A stretch of DNA of 64,000 bases from Streptomyces viridochromogenes. Its GTDB lineage: Bacteria > Actinomycetota > Actinomycetes > Streptomycetales > Streptomycetaceae. The DNA is taken from the NCBI RefSeq assembly GCF_001270495.1, contig NZ_LGUR01000002.1, positions 374,633 through 438,632 of the forward strand, given 5' to 3'. Under the pieces are notes generated by a model. The model ran no database searches. It had not been told where the DNA came from and saw nothing but the letters and a program-made list of their open reading frames with translations. This document shows positions 24,365-33,186 of the stretch, one piece after another. The translations under genes were made by a program, and so were the position numbers. The first letter of the stretch is position 1. Every line of letters begins with the position of its first letter.

Positions 24365-25330
24365 ATGACCATCGCCTCCAGCAGCCCTCCGTCGCGTCTG
24401 CCCCTGGGCAGCGCGCAGGGGGCAGGGACCAAGTCGAGGACGCGGCGGGCACGCTCCCGCGAGAGTCAGGGGGACGGGCGGCTCGCCGCGGTGTTCATCG
24501 CTCCGGCGCTGCTGGGCTTCCTGGTCTTCCTGCTCTGGCCGACGCTGCGCGGCATCTACCTGAGCTTCACCCGGTTCAACCTGCTCACCCCGGCGGAGTG
24601 GGTGGGGTTCGACAACTACGTCCGCATGGTCAACGACCCGATCTTCTGGAGCTCGTTGACGGTCACCGTCGAGTACGTCTTCATCAACATCGGCGTCCAG
24701 ACGGTGGCGGCGCTCGCCATCGCCGTCCTGCTCCAGCGGCTGACCCAGTCGGCGCTGCTGCGGGGCATCGTGCTCACCCCGTACCTGATGTCGAACGTCG
24801 TCGCCGGCCTGGTGTGGCTGTGGATCCTCGACACCCAGCTCGGCATCGGGAACGAGATCATCAGTGCCGTCGGCGTGGACCGCATACCGTTCCTCGCCGA
24901 CGAGACCTGGGCGATCCCCACCATCGCGCTGATCAACGTCTGGCGGCACGTCGGATACACCGCCCTCCTGCTGTTCGCCGGTCTCCAGGCGATCCCGAAC
25001 GACATGTACGAGGCCGCGAAGGTGGACGGCGCGAGCGAGTGGCGCATGTTCTGGCGGATCACGATGCCGCTGCTGCGTCCGGTCCTGGCGGTCGTTCTGA
25101 TCATGACGGTGATCGGTTCGTTCCAGGTGTTCGACACGGTCGCCGTGACGACCGCGGGCGGTCCGGCGAACGCGACGAACGTGCTCCAGTACTACATCTA
25201 CGGATCCGCGTTCGGCCGCTTCCAGTTCGGCTACGCCTCGGCGATGTCCGTCGCCCTCCTCGTCGTGCTCAGCGCGATCACCGTCCTCCAGTACCGGCTC
25301 ACCCGGGCCGGCCGGACCGACCTCGGCTGA
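24365..25330 (+). CDS. Carbohydrate ABC transporter permease, MalF type
   Basis: 321 residues. A basic ~40-residue N-terminal tail leads into six predicted membrane segments. The cytoplasmic EAA loop is EAAKVDGASEWRMFWRI (about 218-234). ATG at 24365 is preceded by GGGAG. It heads an operon of permease, permease, binding lipoprotein and oxidoreductase with gaps of 17, 10 and 14 bp. As in the first importer, no ATPase is encoded; a shared MsiK-type ATPase is plausible. Substrate unknown. Confidence 0.92.
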   Translation: MTIASSSPPSRLPLGSAQGAGTKSRTRRARSRESQGDGRLAAVFIAPALLGFLVFLLWPTLRGIYLSFTRFNLLTPAEWVGFDNYVRMVNDPIFWSSLTVTVEYVFINIGVQTVAALAIAVLLQRLTQSALLRGIVLTPYLMSNVVAGLVWLWILDTQLGIGNEIISAVGVDRIPFLADETWAIPTIALINVWRHVGYTALLLFAGLQAIPNDMYEAAKVDGASEWRMFWRITMPLLRPVLAVVLIMTVIGSFQVFDTVAVTTAGGPANATNVLQYYIYGSAFGRFQFGYASAMSVALLVVLSAITVLQYRLTRAGRTDLG

Positions 25331-25347
25331 CGGAAGGAGACCCCGAC

Positions 25348-26268
25348 ATGACTGCCGTGACAACGACCACGCCGACCGTACGGCCGGCCAAACGCAGGTT
25401 CTCCCTCGGCCGGGCCACCGCCTGGGCCGTGCTGGGCCTCGTCGTCCTGATCACCCTGCTGCCCTTCTACTGGATCCTGCGCACCGCGCTCTCCACCAAC
25501 GCGGGCCTCAACGCCGACCCCACCAGTCCGCTCCCCGTCGACCTCACCGGCACCGGCTTCCAGCGGGCTCTCGGTCTGCAGTCGGCCGAGGAGGCGGTCG
25601 CGCAGGGCGGGGCGGGTGGCGGGCTCGACTTCTGGCGCTATCTGCTCAACTCGGTGATCGTCTCGACACTGATCACCGGCTGCCAGATCTTCTTCTCCGC
25701 GATGGCCGCGTACGCCTTCTCGCGGCTGCGCTGGCGCGGGAGGGACAAGGTGTTCGGGCTGTTCCTGGGCGGGCTGATGGTGCCGACCATCTTCACGCTG
25801 CTGCCCAACTTCGTGCTCATCAAGCAACTCCACCTGGTGGACACGCTCCTGGGCATCGCGCTGCCCAGCCTCTTCATGACCCCGTTCGCGGTGTTCTTCC
25901 TGCGGCAGTTCTTCATGAACATCCCCCGGGAGGTCGAGGAGGCCGCGCTGCTCGACGGCGCCGGGAAGGTCAAGGTCTTCTTCCGGGTCGTCCTGCCGAT
26001 GGCGTCCACACCGGTCATCACGCTGGGCGTGCTGACGTACATCACCTCCTGGAACGACTACTTCTGGCCGCTGATGGTGTCCTACAGCGACAGCTCGCGC
26101 GTTCTGACGGTGGCGCTGGCGGTCTTCCGGGCGCAGACCCCGGCGACCGGCGTCGACTGGTCGGGGCTGATGGCGGCGACGCTGATCGCCGCGCTGCCGA
26201 TGCTGGTGCTGTTCGCCTGCTTCGCCCGCCGCATCGTCAGCTCCATCGGCTTCACCGGGATCAAGTGA
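25348..26268 (+). CDS. Carbohydrate ABC transporter permease, MalG type
   Basis: 306 residues with six membrane segments (first at about 25-45, LGLVVLITLLPFYWILRTAL) and the EAA loop EEAALLDGAGKVKVFFRVVL. A ~35-residue periplasmic insert (SAEEAVAQGGAGGGLDFW) follows the first helix. ATG at 25348 follows a GGAAGGAGA site. It pairs with the preceding permease to form the channel. Confidence 0.92.
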   Translation: MTAVTTTTPTVRPAKRRFSLGRATAWAVLGLVVLITLLPFYWILRTALSTNAGLNADPTSPLPVDLTGTGFQRALGLQSAEEAVAQGGAGGGLDFWRYLLNSVIVSTLITGCQIFFSAMAAYAFSRLRWRGRDKVFGLFLGGLMVPTIFTLLPNFVLIKQLHLVDTLLGIALPSLFMTPFAVFFLRQFFMNIPREVEEAALLDGAGKVKVFFRVVLPMASTPVITLGVLTYITSWNDYFWPLMVSYSDSSRVLTVALAVFRAQTPATGVDWSGLMAATLIAALPMLVLFACFARRIVSSIGFTGIK

Positions 26269-26278
26269 GGGAACGCGC

Positions 26279-27622
26279 ATGCGCATTCGTAACCTGACCG
26301 CGCTCGCCGGAGCGCTGGCCCTGTCCCTGGTGGCCGGCTGCGCGAGCGGAGGCTCCGCCGGATCGTCCGCGAACACGGTGACGTACTGGCTGTGGGACGC
26401 CAACCAGCTGCCCGCCTACCAGGCCTGTGCCAAGGGGTTCGAGAAGGAGAACCCCGGACTAAAGGTCAAGATCACCCAGTTGGGCTGGAGCGACTACTGG
26501 ACCAAGCTCACCGCCGGCTTCATCGCGGGCACCCAGCCGGACGTGTTCACCGACCACATCCAGTACTTCGGCCAGTTCGCCGACCTGAAGGTCCTCGAAC
26601 CGCTCGACGACCTCGGCATGAAGGACTCCGACTACCAGCCGGGGCTCGCCGCCAACTGGATCGGCCAGGACGGCCACCGGTACGGCGCCCCCAAGGACTG
26701 GGATACGGTCGCGCTCTTCTACAACGAGAAGATGGCCAAGGACGCCGGACTGACCGCGGAGCAGCTGAACAACCTGGCCTGGAACCCCGAGGACGGCGGC
26801 ACCTTCGAGAAGGCCGTCGCCCGTCTGACGATCGACAGGAACGGCAGGCGCGGCGACGAGCCGGGCTTCGACAAGGACAACGTCAAGGTGTACGGCCTGG
26901 CCACCAACGGCGGCGGCTTCGGCGACGGCCAGACGCAGTGGAGCAACTTCGCGGCCTCCGCCGGATGGGACTACCTGGACAAGCCGCGCTGGGGCAAGAA
27001 GTACCAGTACGGCAGCAAGACCTTCCAGTCCGTCATCAAGTGGTACTTCGGTCTCGCGAAGAAGGGCTACATGCCCCCGCTCTCCGACTACAACGTCCAG
27101 TCCAACCAGGCGAACACCCAGGTCGCCGCGGGGAAGGCCGCCGCCGCCTTCGACGGTGCGTGGATGATCTCCACCTACGCGGGCTTCAAGGGCATGGACA
27201 TGAGGACCGCGCTCACACCGGTCGGCCCGACCGGCAAACGCGCCACCATGATGAACGGTCTCGCCGACTCGATCACCAAGGCCGCCAAGAACAAGGAAGG
27301 CGCCCGCAAGTGGGTGGCGTATCTGGCCTCCGACGAGTGCCAGACCGTCGTCGGCAGGTACGGCGTCGTCTTCCCCGCCACTCCGGCCGGGACCAGGGCC
27401 GCGATCGCCGCGTACGACAAGAAGGGCCTCGACGTCTCGGCCTTCACCGAGCCCGTGGCCGACAAGAAGCACTTCCGGACCTTCTCGTATCCGATCGCCA
27501 ACTACTCCGCGGACATGACAGCCCTCATGACACCCGCGATGGAGGACATCTACGGCAACGGAAAGCCCGTGAGCAGCCTCGACGAGACCAACGACCAGAT
27601 CAATCTCATCCTCGGCCAGTGA
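26279..27622 (+). CDS. Sugar-binding lipoprotein of ABC importer
   Basis: 447 residues. The signal peptide (LTALAGALALSLVAGC) ends in a lipobox with the lipidated Cys near residue 21. The mature protein opens with VTYWLWDANQLPAYQAC and has the family 1 solute-binding fold, with many aromatics (GWSDYWTKL, AGWDYLDKPRW) that suit stacking on sugar rings. ATG at 26279 follows GAGGGAA. It follows both permeases, the reverse of the order in the 1-3 kb importer. Confidence 0.92.
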   Translation: MRIRNLTALAGALALSLVAGCASGGSAGSSANTVTYWLWDANQLPAYQACAKGFEKENPGLKVKITQLGWSDYWTKLTAGFIAGTQPDVFTDHIQYFGQFADLKVLEPLDDLGMKDSDYQPGLAANWIGQDGHRYGAPKDWDTVALFYNEKMAKDAGLTAEQLNNLAWNPEDGGTFEKAVARLTIDRNGRRGDEPGFDKDNVKVYGLATNGGGFGDGQTQWSNFAASAGWDYLDKPRWGKKYQYGSKTFQSVIKWYFGLAKKGYMPPLSDYNVQSNQANTQVAAGKAAAAFDGAWMISTYAGFKGMDMRTALTPVGPTGKRATMMNGLADSITKAAKNKEGARKWVAYLASDECQTVVGRYGVVFPATPAGTRAAIAAYDKKGLDVSAFTEPVADKKHFRTFSYPIANYSADMTALMTPAMEDIYGNGKPVSSLDETNDQINLILGQ

Positions 27623-27636
27623 AAGGCACCCACTCC

Positions 27637-28839
27637 ATGACGTTCTCCCTCGGCATCGTCGGCGCCGGCCAGTTCTCCGGCCAGTTCGCCACGCTGTTCC
27701 AGGCCCACCCCGGTGTCAGCGACGTGTACGTCACCGATCTGCTGCCCGAGCGGGCCGAGCAGCTCGCCGACGCTCAGGGACTGGCCGGCACCTTCCCGTC
27801 GTACGAGGCGATGCTGGAGTCGAAGGCCGTCGACGCCGTCGCGATCTTCACCCAGCGCTGGACCCACGGCCCGCTGGTGCTCCAGGGCCTGAACGCCGGC
27901 AAGCACGTGTACTCCGCGGTCCCCATGGCGATCACCACGGAGGAGATCGCGGCGATCATCGACGCCGTCAAGGCGACCGGTCTGACCTACATGATGGGCG
28001 AGACCAGCGAGTACAACCCGGCGACGGTGCACGCCCGCAACCAGATCGCGGAGGGCGCCTTCGGACGGCTCTTCTACGCCGAGGGCGACTACGTCCACGA
28101 CATGGACCTGGGGTTCTACGAGGCGTACCAGTACAGCGGCGGCGAGAACTGGAAGGCGACCGCCTCCTATCCCCCGCTGCTGTACCCGACGCACGCGGTG
28201 GGCGGTGTGCTGGGGGCCTGGCGGACGCACGCGGTGAGCGTGTCGGCGATCGGGGTCGTGGACGACCGCGGCGACGGCGTCTTCGACAAGTCCGTCAGCC
28301 AGTTCGGCAACGACGTCTCCAACGCGACCGCGCTGTTCGAGGTCGCGGGCGGCGGCTCGTTCCGTACGAACGAGTTCCGGCGGGTCGGCTACCCCTCGCA
28401 CATACGGGAGTCACGCTTCCGCTTCTTCGGCACCGAGGCGAGCATGGAGCAGCTCGCCACCGTGGCCTTCTGGCAGGACAAGAAGGGCGTCAAGGACATC
28501 AGTGAGCTGCTGGAGCCCAAGCCCACCATGGCTCCTGACGACCCGTCGCTCCAGCACATCGCGCCGGAGCTGCGGGCCGCCTTCACCTCGGGGTCGGCGC
28601 CGGTGCACGACCGGGCGCGGCTGCCCCGGGAGTTCGACAACCTGCACAACGGCCACGAAGGCAGCCACCACTTCCTGGTGGACGACTTCGTGACCGCGGT
28701 GAACGGCCGCACCCTGCCGTCCGTGAACGCGTGGGTGGCGGCCCGCTACACCCTGCCGGGCATCGTCGCGCACGAGTCGGCGCGGCAGGGCGGGGTCAGG
28801 CTGGAGATCCCGGACTTCGGGGACGCCCCGGAGGTGTGA
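27637..28839 (+). CDS. Gfo/Idh/MocA family oxidoreductase
   Basis: 400 residues. The Rossmann motif is LGIVGAGQFSGQFATLF. In the family's usual EKP position it has YSAVPMAIT, so the catalytic Lys of the EKP motif appears replaced, an oddity shared by some sugar-locus members. Later motifs include YPTHAVGG. AAAGG precedes ATG 27637. As the last gene of the importer operon it probably oxidises or modifies the imported sugar; the reaction is not determinable. Confidence 0.85.
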   Translation: MTFSLGIVGAGQFSGQFATLFQAHPGVSDVYVTDLLPERAEQLADAQGLAGTFPSYEAMLESKAVDAVAIFTQRWTHGPLVLQGLNAGKHVYSAVPMAITTEEIAAIIDAVKATGLTYMMGETSEYNPATVHARNQIAEGAFGRLFYAEGDYVHDMDLGFYEAYQYSGGENWKATASYPPLLYPTHAVGGVLGAWRTHAVSVSAIGVVDDRGDGVFDKSVSQFGNDVSNATALFEVAGGGSFRTNEFRRVGYPSHIRESRFRFFGTEASMEQLATVAFWQDKKGVKDISELLEPKPTMAPDDPSLQHIAPELRAAFTSGSAPVHDRARLPREFDNLHNGHEGSHHFLVDDFVTAVNGRTLPSVNAWVAARYTLPGIVAHESARQGGVRLEIPDFGDAPEV

Positions 28840-28859
28840 CGCTTCTCCGGGGGCCGTTA

Positions 28860-28902
28860 GCCGGGTGCCTGCGCGTGTCTTTCTGTGTGTCAGGTGCCCG
28901 GC
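28860..28902. terminator. Hairpin terminator overlapping the L,D-transpeptidase stop
   Basis: GCCGGGTGCCTG and CAGGTGCCCGGC can pair over all 12 positions as RNA (two G-U wobbles) around a 19-nt loop. It sits between convergent genes and its right arm includes the stop codon of the L,D-transpeptidase gene. Confidence 0.55.
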
Positions 28903-29591
28903 TTGCGGCCGTACACGTAGACGTCGTCGCCGTTCTTCAACAGCGACCAGTACTTCTTCGCGTCGGTCTTGGTCATGTTGACGCAGCCGTGCGAGCCCGG
29001 CGGGTTCCACATGCTGACACCGACCGAGTGGAAGGCCTGGCCGCCGTCGAAGAACTGGGAGTACGGCATCGGCACGTTGTAGATGCTCGACACGTGGTCG
29101 ATGTTGCGCCAGTAGATCTTCTTCAGGCCGGTGCGCGTCTCGTAGCCGTCGCGGCCGGTGCGGACCGGCACCGGGCCGTACACCAGCTTCCTGCCGTCCT
29201 GGATCCAGCTCAGCTGGAGCGTGAGGTTCACACAGGCGATGCGACCCTTGTTGACAGGGCACTTGCCGTCCTTGTTGGGGTTGTTGCCGACGGCCTTCTG
29301 CTTGTTCATGAGGTCCATCACGCCCCAGGTGACGGAACCCGCGTAGCCCGCGTTCGGGGTGATGCCGTGCTTGGTCTGGAAGGCCTGGATGGCCTTGCAG
29401 TCGGCGGTGGACTGCTTGCCGTCGACCGGCCGGCCGAGGAATTTCTCCACCTTCTTCTGATACGGCCCGGTCTGGGTCGTGCAGCTCGGGGCCGCCTGCG
29501 CCGGTGCGGCGGCGAGCGTCAGCGCGAGCGGTGCGACGAGTCCTCCGGTGATGCCGAGTGCGACGGCGCGCCGTCTGCGTATGTCCCCCAT
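28890..29591 (-). CDS. L,D-transpeptidase (YkuD domain) with N-terminal peptidoglycan-binding region
   Basis: 233 residues. A signal peptide (ITGGLVAPLALTLAAAPAQA) is followed by a peptidoglycan-binding-like region (KVEKFLGRPVDGKQSTADC to GSVTWGVMDLM) and the YkuD catalytic domain with its active-site motif SHGCVNMTKTDAKKYW (Cys nucleophile). The domain would form 3-3 cross-links in the wall or act on it outside the membrane. ATG at 29591 has GGGAGAGG upstream. Length is typical of the short single-domain Streptomyces members. Confidence 0.9.
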   Translation of the reverse strand: MGDIRRRRAVALGITGGLVAPLALTLAAAPAQAAPSCTTQTGPYQKKVEKFLGRPVDGKQSTADCKAIQAFQTKHGITPNAGYAGSVTWGVMDLMNKQKAVGNNPNKDGKCPVNKGRIACVNLTLQLSWIQDGRKLVYGPVPVRTGRDGYETRTGLKKIYWRNIDHVSSIYNVPMPYSQFFDGGQAFHSVGVSMWNPPGSHGCVNMTKTDAKKYWSLLKNGDDVYVYGRKPGT

Positions 29592-29708
29592 GGCCGGGCC
29601 TCTCCCTTGCGTGGTCCTGTGGACTTCTGCCTGGTAGACCCGTGTGCGGGGGTGTCGGTTGTGGCCCGGGACGGGCTGTGACCAAACGGTGAAACTACGC
29701 CGGCCGCC

Positions 29709-30506
29709 TCAGGCGTCGCCCGAGCGCCGCACCGCGGCACGGAAGCCGGTGCTGACCGCGGTGAGGCCGCCGTCGACGGTGAGGGTGGTGCCGGTGATCC
29801 AGGCGGCGTCGCGGGAGGCCAGGAAGGTGATCGCGGCCGCGATGTCCTCGGGTTCGCCGACCCGGCCCAGGGGGTAGAGCGGGCGGAGCGCGTCGAGTTC
29901 CGCGTCCCGCCCCTCCCACGCCGAGGTGCGTACCGTCCCCGGCGTCACCAGGTTCACGCGGACACCGCGGGCGGCGGCGTGCCCGGCGAGGGTGCGGGTG
30001 AGGGAGCCGAGGCCGGCCTTGGCGGCGCTGTAGGCGTGGTTGCCGAAGTCCTGGAGGGCGTTGACGGAGCCGATGTTCACGATGGCGCCGTGGCCGGTGG
30101 CCGCCAGGTGTGGGAGGGCGGCGCGGCAGCAGCGGTAGGTGCCGGTCAGCGTGATGTCGAGGTCACGGGCCCACGCGCCGTCGGGACCGTCCTCGAAGAG
30201 CGGGGTGTCGGGTGTGCAGCAGGCGGCGCCGTTGACGAGGACGTCGAGGGAGCCGAAGGTGTCGACGGCGTGGGCGACGGCCGCCTCGATGGAGGCACGG
30301 TCGGCTACGTCACACGCGAGCCCCTCCGCCGCGAGTCCCTGTCCGCGCAGCTCCGCGGCCGCCCGCTCGGCCTCGGGGCCGTCCCGGTCGGTCAGCAGGA
30401 CACGCGCTCCCTCCTCGGCGAACCGGCGTGCGGTGGCCGCGCCGATGCCGCGGGCCGCGCCGGTGATCAGGACTCCGTACCCTGCGAAGCGCGTTGTGTC
30501 CGTCAT
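29709..30506 (-). CDS. SDR family oxidoreductase
   Basis: 265-residue classical short-chain dehydrogenase. It has the cofactor motif TGAARGIGAATARRFA, an acidic residue after beta-2 (LLTDRDG) favouring NAD(H), NGAA, and the catalytic YSAAK with an upstream Ser (IVNIGSVNALQ). The substrate is unknown. ATG at 30506 follows TACGGT (-10) by seven bases, suggesting a leaderless mRNA from a compact promoter shared with the divergent gene at 30557. Confidence 0.9.
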   Translation of the reverse strand: MTDTTRFAGYGVLITGAARGIGAATARRFAEEGARVLLTDRDGPEAERAAAELRGQGLAAEGLACDVADRASIEAAVAHAVDTFGSLDVLVNGAACCTPDTPLFEDGPDGAWARDLDITLTGTYRCCRAALPHLAATGHGAIVNIGSVNALQDFGNHAYSAAKAGLGSLTRTLAGHAAARGVRVNLVTPGTVRTSAWEGRDAELDALRPLYPLGRVGEPEDIAAAITFLASRDAAWITGTTLTVDGGLTAVSTGFRAAVRRSGDA

Positions 30507-30556
30507 GGACCGAACCGTAGTGCCGGGACGATCATCCGGGCAGATACCGTGCGTCC

Positions 30557-31105
30557 ATGTCCGTGTTCATTCAGCAACTCCCCGCGCTCATCGGCGTCGT
30601 GATCGGCGCACTCGGTTCGTATGTGGCGGTCGTGCGGGGCGACCGGGTGAGGTTCCGGCGGGAGCAGGCGGCGCGTTGGGAGGAGCGGCGGCTGGCGGTG
30701 TACGCCGACTACGCGCAGTCGGTGAAGAAGACGGTCACGGTGACGTACCGGGTCGCCGCCAGGCTCGGCAACGACCCGCACCCGGACCCGCTGACCCTTG
30801 AGGACGCCAAGCCACTGCTGGCCGACGCGACCACCCGCCGGGATCCCTCGGGTGAAGCGCTGATCATGCTGGGCAGCACCGCCGTGGTGGACAAGGCGCG
30901 GGACTGGGTCCTGACGGCGTTGGAGATGGAGCGGTTCGTGCGCGAGGGCAGGCAGGATCCGGCAGCCTGGCAGGCGCTGCTGGAACGCCAGCGCGCGGGA
31001 CGTGAGGGCTACTACACGGCCGTACGGGACGACCTGGGTCTGCCGCCGGGTCACTCCGCGCGCTGGCCGATCCGCTCGGTCGGCCCGGTGCCGCCTCAGC
31101 GGTAG
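30557..31105 (+). CDS. Membrane-anchored hypothetical protein, 182 aa
   Basis: One N-terminal membrane segment (LPALIGVVIGALGSYVAVV) is followed by a charged helical cytoplasmic domain (FRREQAARWEERRLAVYADY). Similar proteins of unknown function are common in Streptomyces. ATG at 30557 follows TACCGT (-10) by six bases and lacks a Shine-Dalgarno, so it is probably leaderless. Its 3' end overlaps the convergent SDR gene by 10 bp. Confidence 0.75.
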   Translation: MSVFIQQLPALIGVVIGALGSYVAVVRGDRVRFRREQAARWEERRLAVYADYAQSVKKTVTVTYRVAARLGNDPHPDPLTLEDAKPLLADATTRRDPSGEALIMLGSTAVVDKARDWVLTALEMERFVREGRQDPAAWQALLERQRAGREGYYTAVRDDLGLPPGHSARWPIRSVGPVPPQR

Positions 31106-32010
31106 CCGTCGGTGTCCGCCGGCTTCCCCGCGTCCTGGACCTCCACGAGGTAGCGCCAGGCGTCGGGGCGGCTGCCGTCGAGGTCGGTGAATCCGTAGAT
31201 CGGCGCGAGCTGCCCGCTGGAGAGGGACTCGCCGTTCCAGCGCGCCACGTCGGGGTCGGCGGCGAGGGCGGCGACGGCGCGGCCCACATAGCGCGGGGTC
31301 TCGGAGATGGCGAAGTGCGGGACGCGTTCGAGGGCGTCGCGCCAGTTGTCCTCGCGTACCTCGTACGTGTCGAGCATCATCTCCGAGCGCAGCCAGCCGG
31401 GCGTCAGGGCGACGGCGGTGGCTCCGCGTGGTCCGAGTTCATGGCCGAGGGAGAAGGCCATGCGCAGGACGGATACCTTGGCGAGGTCATAGAAGAAGGA
31501 GCTCCGGTAGTTGTCGCGGTTGTAGTCCGCCGTGCCGTCGGTCATCTCCACCACCAGTCCGCCCGGCCGGCGCAGGAGCAGGGGCAGGGCGTAGTGGCTG
31601 GTGATCGCGTGGGTCTCGACGGCGAGGCGGAGCAGCCGCAGGCCCTTGTCGAGGTCGTGCTCCCAGATGGGGCTGTCCCAGGCGAAGAGCTTCTCGCCGC
31701 CCCAGACGTCGTTGACGAGGACGTCCAGGCGGCCTTGTTCGTCCGCGATGCGGTCGACGAGGGTGCGGACCTGGGCCGGGTCGAGATGGTCGGTGGGTAC
31801 GGCGATGCCGTGGCCGCCCGCCTCGGTGACCAGGTCGGCGGTGTCCTCGATCGTCTCGGGGCGGTCGTACTCCGAGCGCTTGGCGCGTGTGCTGCGTCCC
31901 GTCACGTAGACGGTGGCGCCGGCCGCGCCGAGTTCCACGGCGATGCCGCGTCCGGCCCCCCGTGTCGCCCCGGCGACCAGTGCGACCTTGTCCTTGAGCG
32001 GCTGTGACAT
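31096..32010 (-). CDS. SDR family oxidoreductase
   Basis: 304 residues. The cofactor motif is AGATRGAGRGIAVELG, with an Arg-rich segment after beta-2 (TGRSTRAKRS) that favours NADPH. The catalytic YDLAK is present. The extended loops (NDVWGGEKLFAWDSPIWEHD) match a well-populated actinobacterial subgroup of unknown substrate. ATG at 32010 has GGGAGG upstream. Confidence 0.88.
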   Translation of the reverse strand: MSQPLKDKVALVAGATRGAGRGIAVELGAAGATVYVTGRSTRAKRSEYDRPETIEDTADLVTEAGGHGIAVPTDHLDPAQVRTLVDRIADEQGRLDVLVNDVWGGEKLFAWDSPIWEHDLDKGLRLLRLAVETHAITSHYALPLLLRRPGGLVVEMTDGTADYNRDNYRSSFFYDLAKVSVLRMAFSLGHELGPRGATAVALTPGWLRSEMMLDTYEVREDNWRDALERVPHFAISETPRYVGRAVAALAADPDVARWNGESLSSGQLAPIYGFTDLDGSRPDAWRYLVEVQDAGKPADTDGYR

Positions 32011-32115
32011 GTGCGGCCTCCCGACCCTTGCGAGCGCTGTCGCTTTTGAGGGTGCCGGGTAAGCCGGACATCTTCTGTCGTCTTTTACGGGCGAGTGTGG
32101 CCTGTCACGGGCGGG

Positions 32116-32490
32116 TCACCCGGCCGGGCGCAGTCGCGCGTCGAGGGCGTCGTGTGTCGGCAGGAACCAGATGTGGCCGCCGTTGTTGGTCTCGTGGACG
32201 AAGTCGCGCAGGGCCGTGCTCTCGGCGATGTGGTGGGAGACGTCGCCGACCACGGCCAGGCGCACCCGGTAGTTCACGAACTTCTGCATGACCGCGCCCG
32301 CGACGCCCGACCGCAGCCGGAAGAACTCGTCGGCGATCCGCTCGACGGGCACCGCGACCAGCTCGGCCTCCTGCCCGAAGGCGTCACCGAGGAGATCGAG
32401 CGCCGCGCTCTCGCCGTCCAGGAGTGGGCCGTCGGGAGCGCAGCGCAGGACGCGTACGTCATGCAGGGTCACGAGCGTGTTGGTGGTCAT
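32116..32490 (-). CDS. DUF4180 domain protein
   Basis: 124 residues covering the full DUF4180 domain. Conserved stretches include FVNYRVRLAVVGDVS and LRDFVHETNNGGHIWFLP. The family is uncharacterised. ATG at 32490 follows TACGAT (-10) by eight bases with no RBS, so the transcript is probably leaderless. It is 66 bp upstream of the metallo-hydrolase/dehydrogenase pair's 3' end, on the same strand, with no visible functional link. Confidence 0.8.
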   Translation of the reverse strand: MTTNTLVTLHDVRVLRCAPDGPLLDGESAALDLLGDAFGQEAELVAVPVERIADEFFRLRSGVAGAVMQKFVNYRVRLAVVGDVSHHIAESTALRDFVHETNNGGHIWFLPTHDALDARLRPAG

Positions 32491-32556
32491 GGGGCGCGAT
32501 CGTACGGTCGCTCCCTGCCTCTGACCACGGGTTTTCCGGTCGGACCGGTTCCGGCC

Positions 32557-33186
32557 TCAATGGCCGCGGTCGATCCACTCCGTCAGGTGGGGTGCCTCCG
32601 CGCCGATGGTGGTCGCGTCGCCGTGGCCGGTGAGGACCCTGGTTTCGGGCGGGAGGGCGAGCAGGCGGGTGCGGATCGAGTCGATGATCGTCGGGAAGTG
32701 GGAGTAGGAGCGGCCGGTGGCGCCGGGGCCGCCCTGGAAGAGGGTGTCGCCGGTGAAGACGACGCCCAGTCCGGGGTCGTACAGGCACACCGCGCCCGGC
32801 GCGTGTCCCGGGGTGTGCAGGACGGTCAGGTCGGCGCCCGCGGCCTCGATGATCTGCCCGTCCACGAGATGGGCGTCGGGGTCGCGGGCCGGGTGGGTCT
32901 GCTTCCACAGCGGCAGGTCGTCCGGGTGGAGCCAGATCGTGGCGCCGGTGCGGTCGGCCAGGGCGGGCGCGGCGTCGATGTGGTCGTTGTGGGCGTGAGT
33001 GCAGACGATCGCGGTGAGGCGCCGGTCGCCGACGGCCTCGGCGATGGCGTCGGCGTCATGGGCGGCGTCGATGACGACCACCTCGTGGTCGTCGCCGACG
33101 AGCCACACGTTGTTGTCGACGTCCCAGGTGCCGCCGTCGAGGCTGAACTGGCCGGAGGTGACGAGGCGTTCGATGCGGGGGGCCAT
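32557..33186 (-). CDS. MBL-fold metallo-hydrolase (mycothiol pathway partner)
   Basis: 209 residues. The metal-binding motif HxHxDH is THAHNDHIDAA; further ligands are LHTPGHAPGA (His) and FTGDTLFQ (Asp). It is a glyoxalase-II-like hydrolase. Its ATG overlaps the TGA of the dehydrogenase gene by 1 bp, so the two are coupled. In actinobacteria such a hydrolase beside S-(hydroxymethyl)mycothiol dehydrogenase is thought to hydrolyse the S-formyl-mycothiol product; that assignment is from context. Confidence 0.87.
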   Translation of the reverse strand: MAPRIERLVTSGQFSLDGGTWDVDNNVWLVGDDHEVVVIDAAHDADAIAEAVGDRRLTAIVCTHAHNDHIDAAPALADRTGATIWLHPDDLPLWKQTHPARDPDAHLVDGQIIEAAGADLTVLHTPGHAPGAVCLYDPGLGVVFTGDTLFQGGPGATGRSYSHFPTIIDSIRTRLLALPPETRVLTGHGDATTIGAEAPHLTEWIDRGH

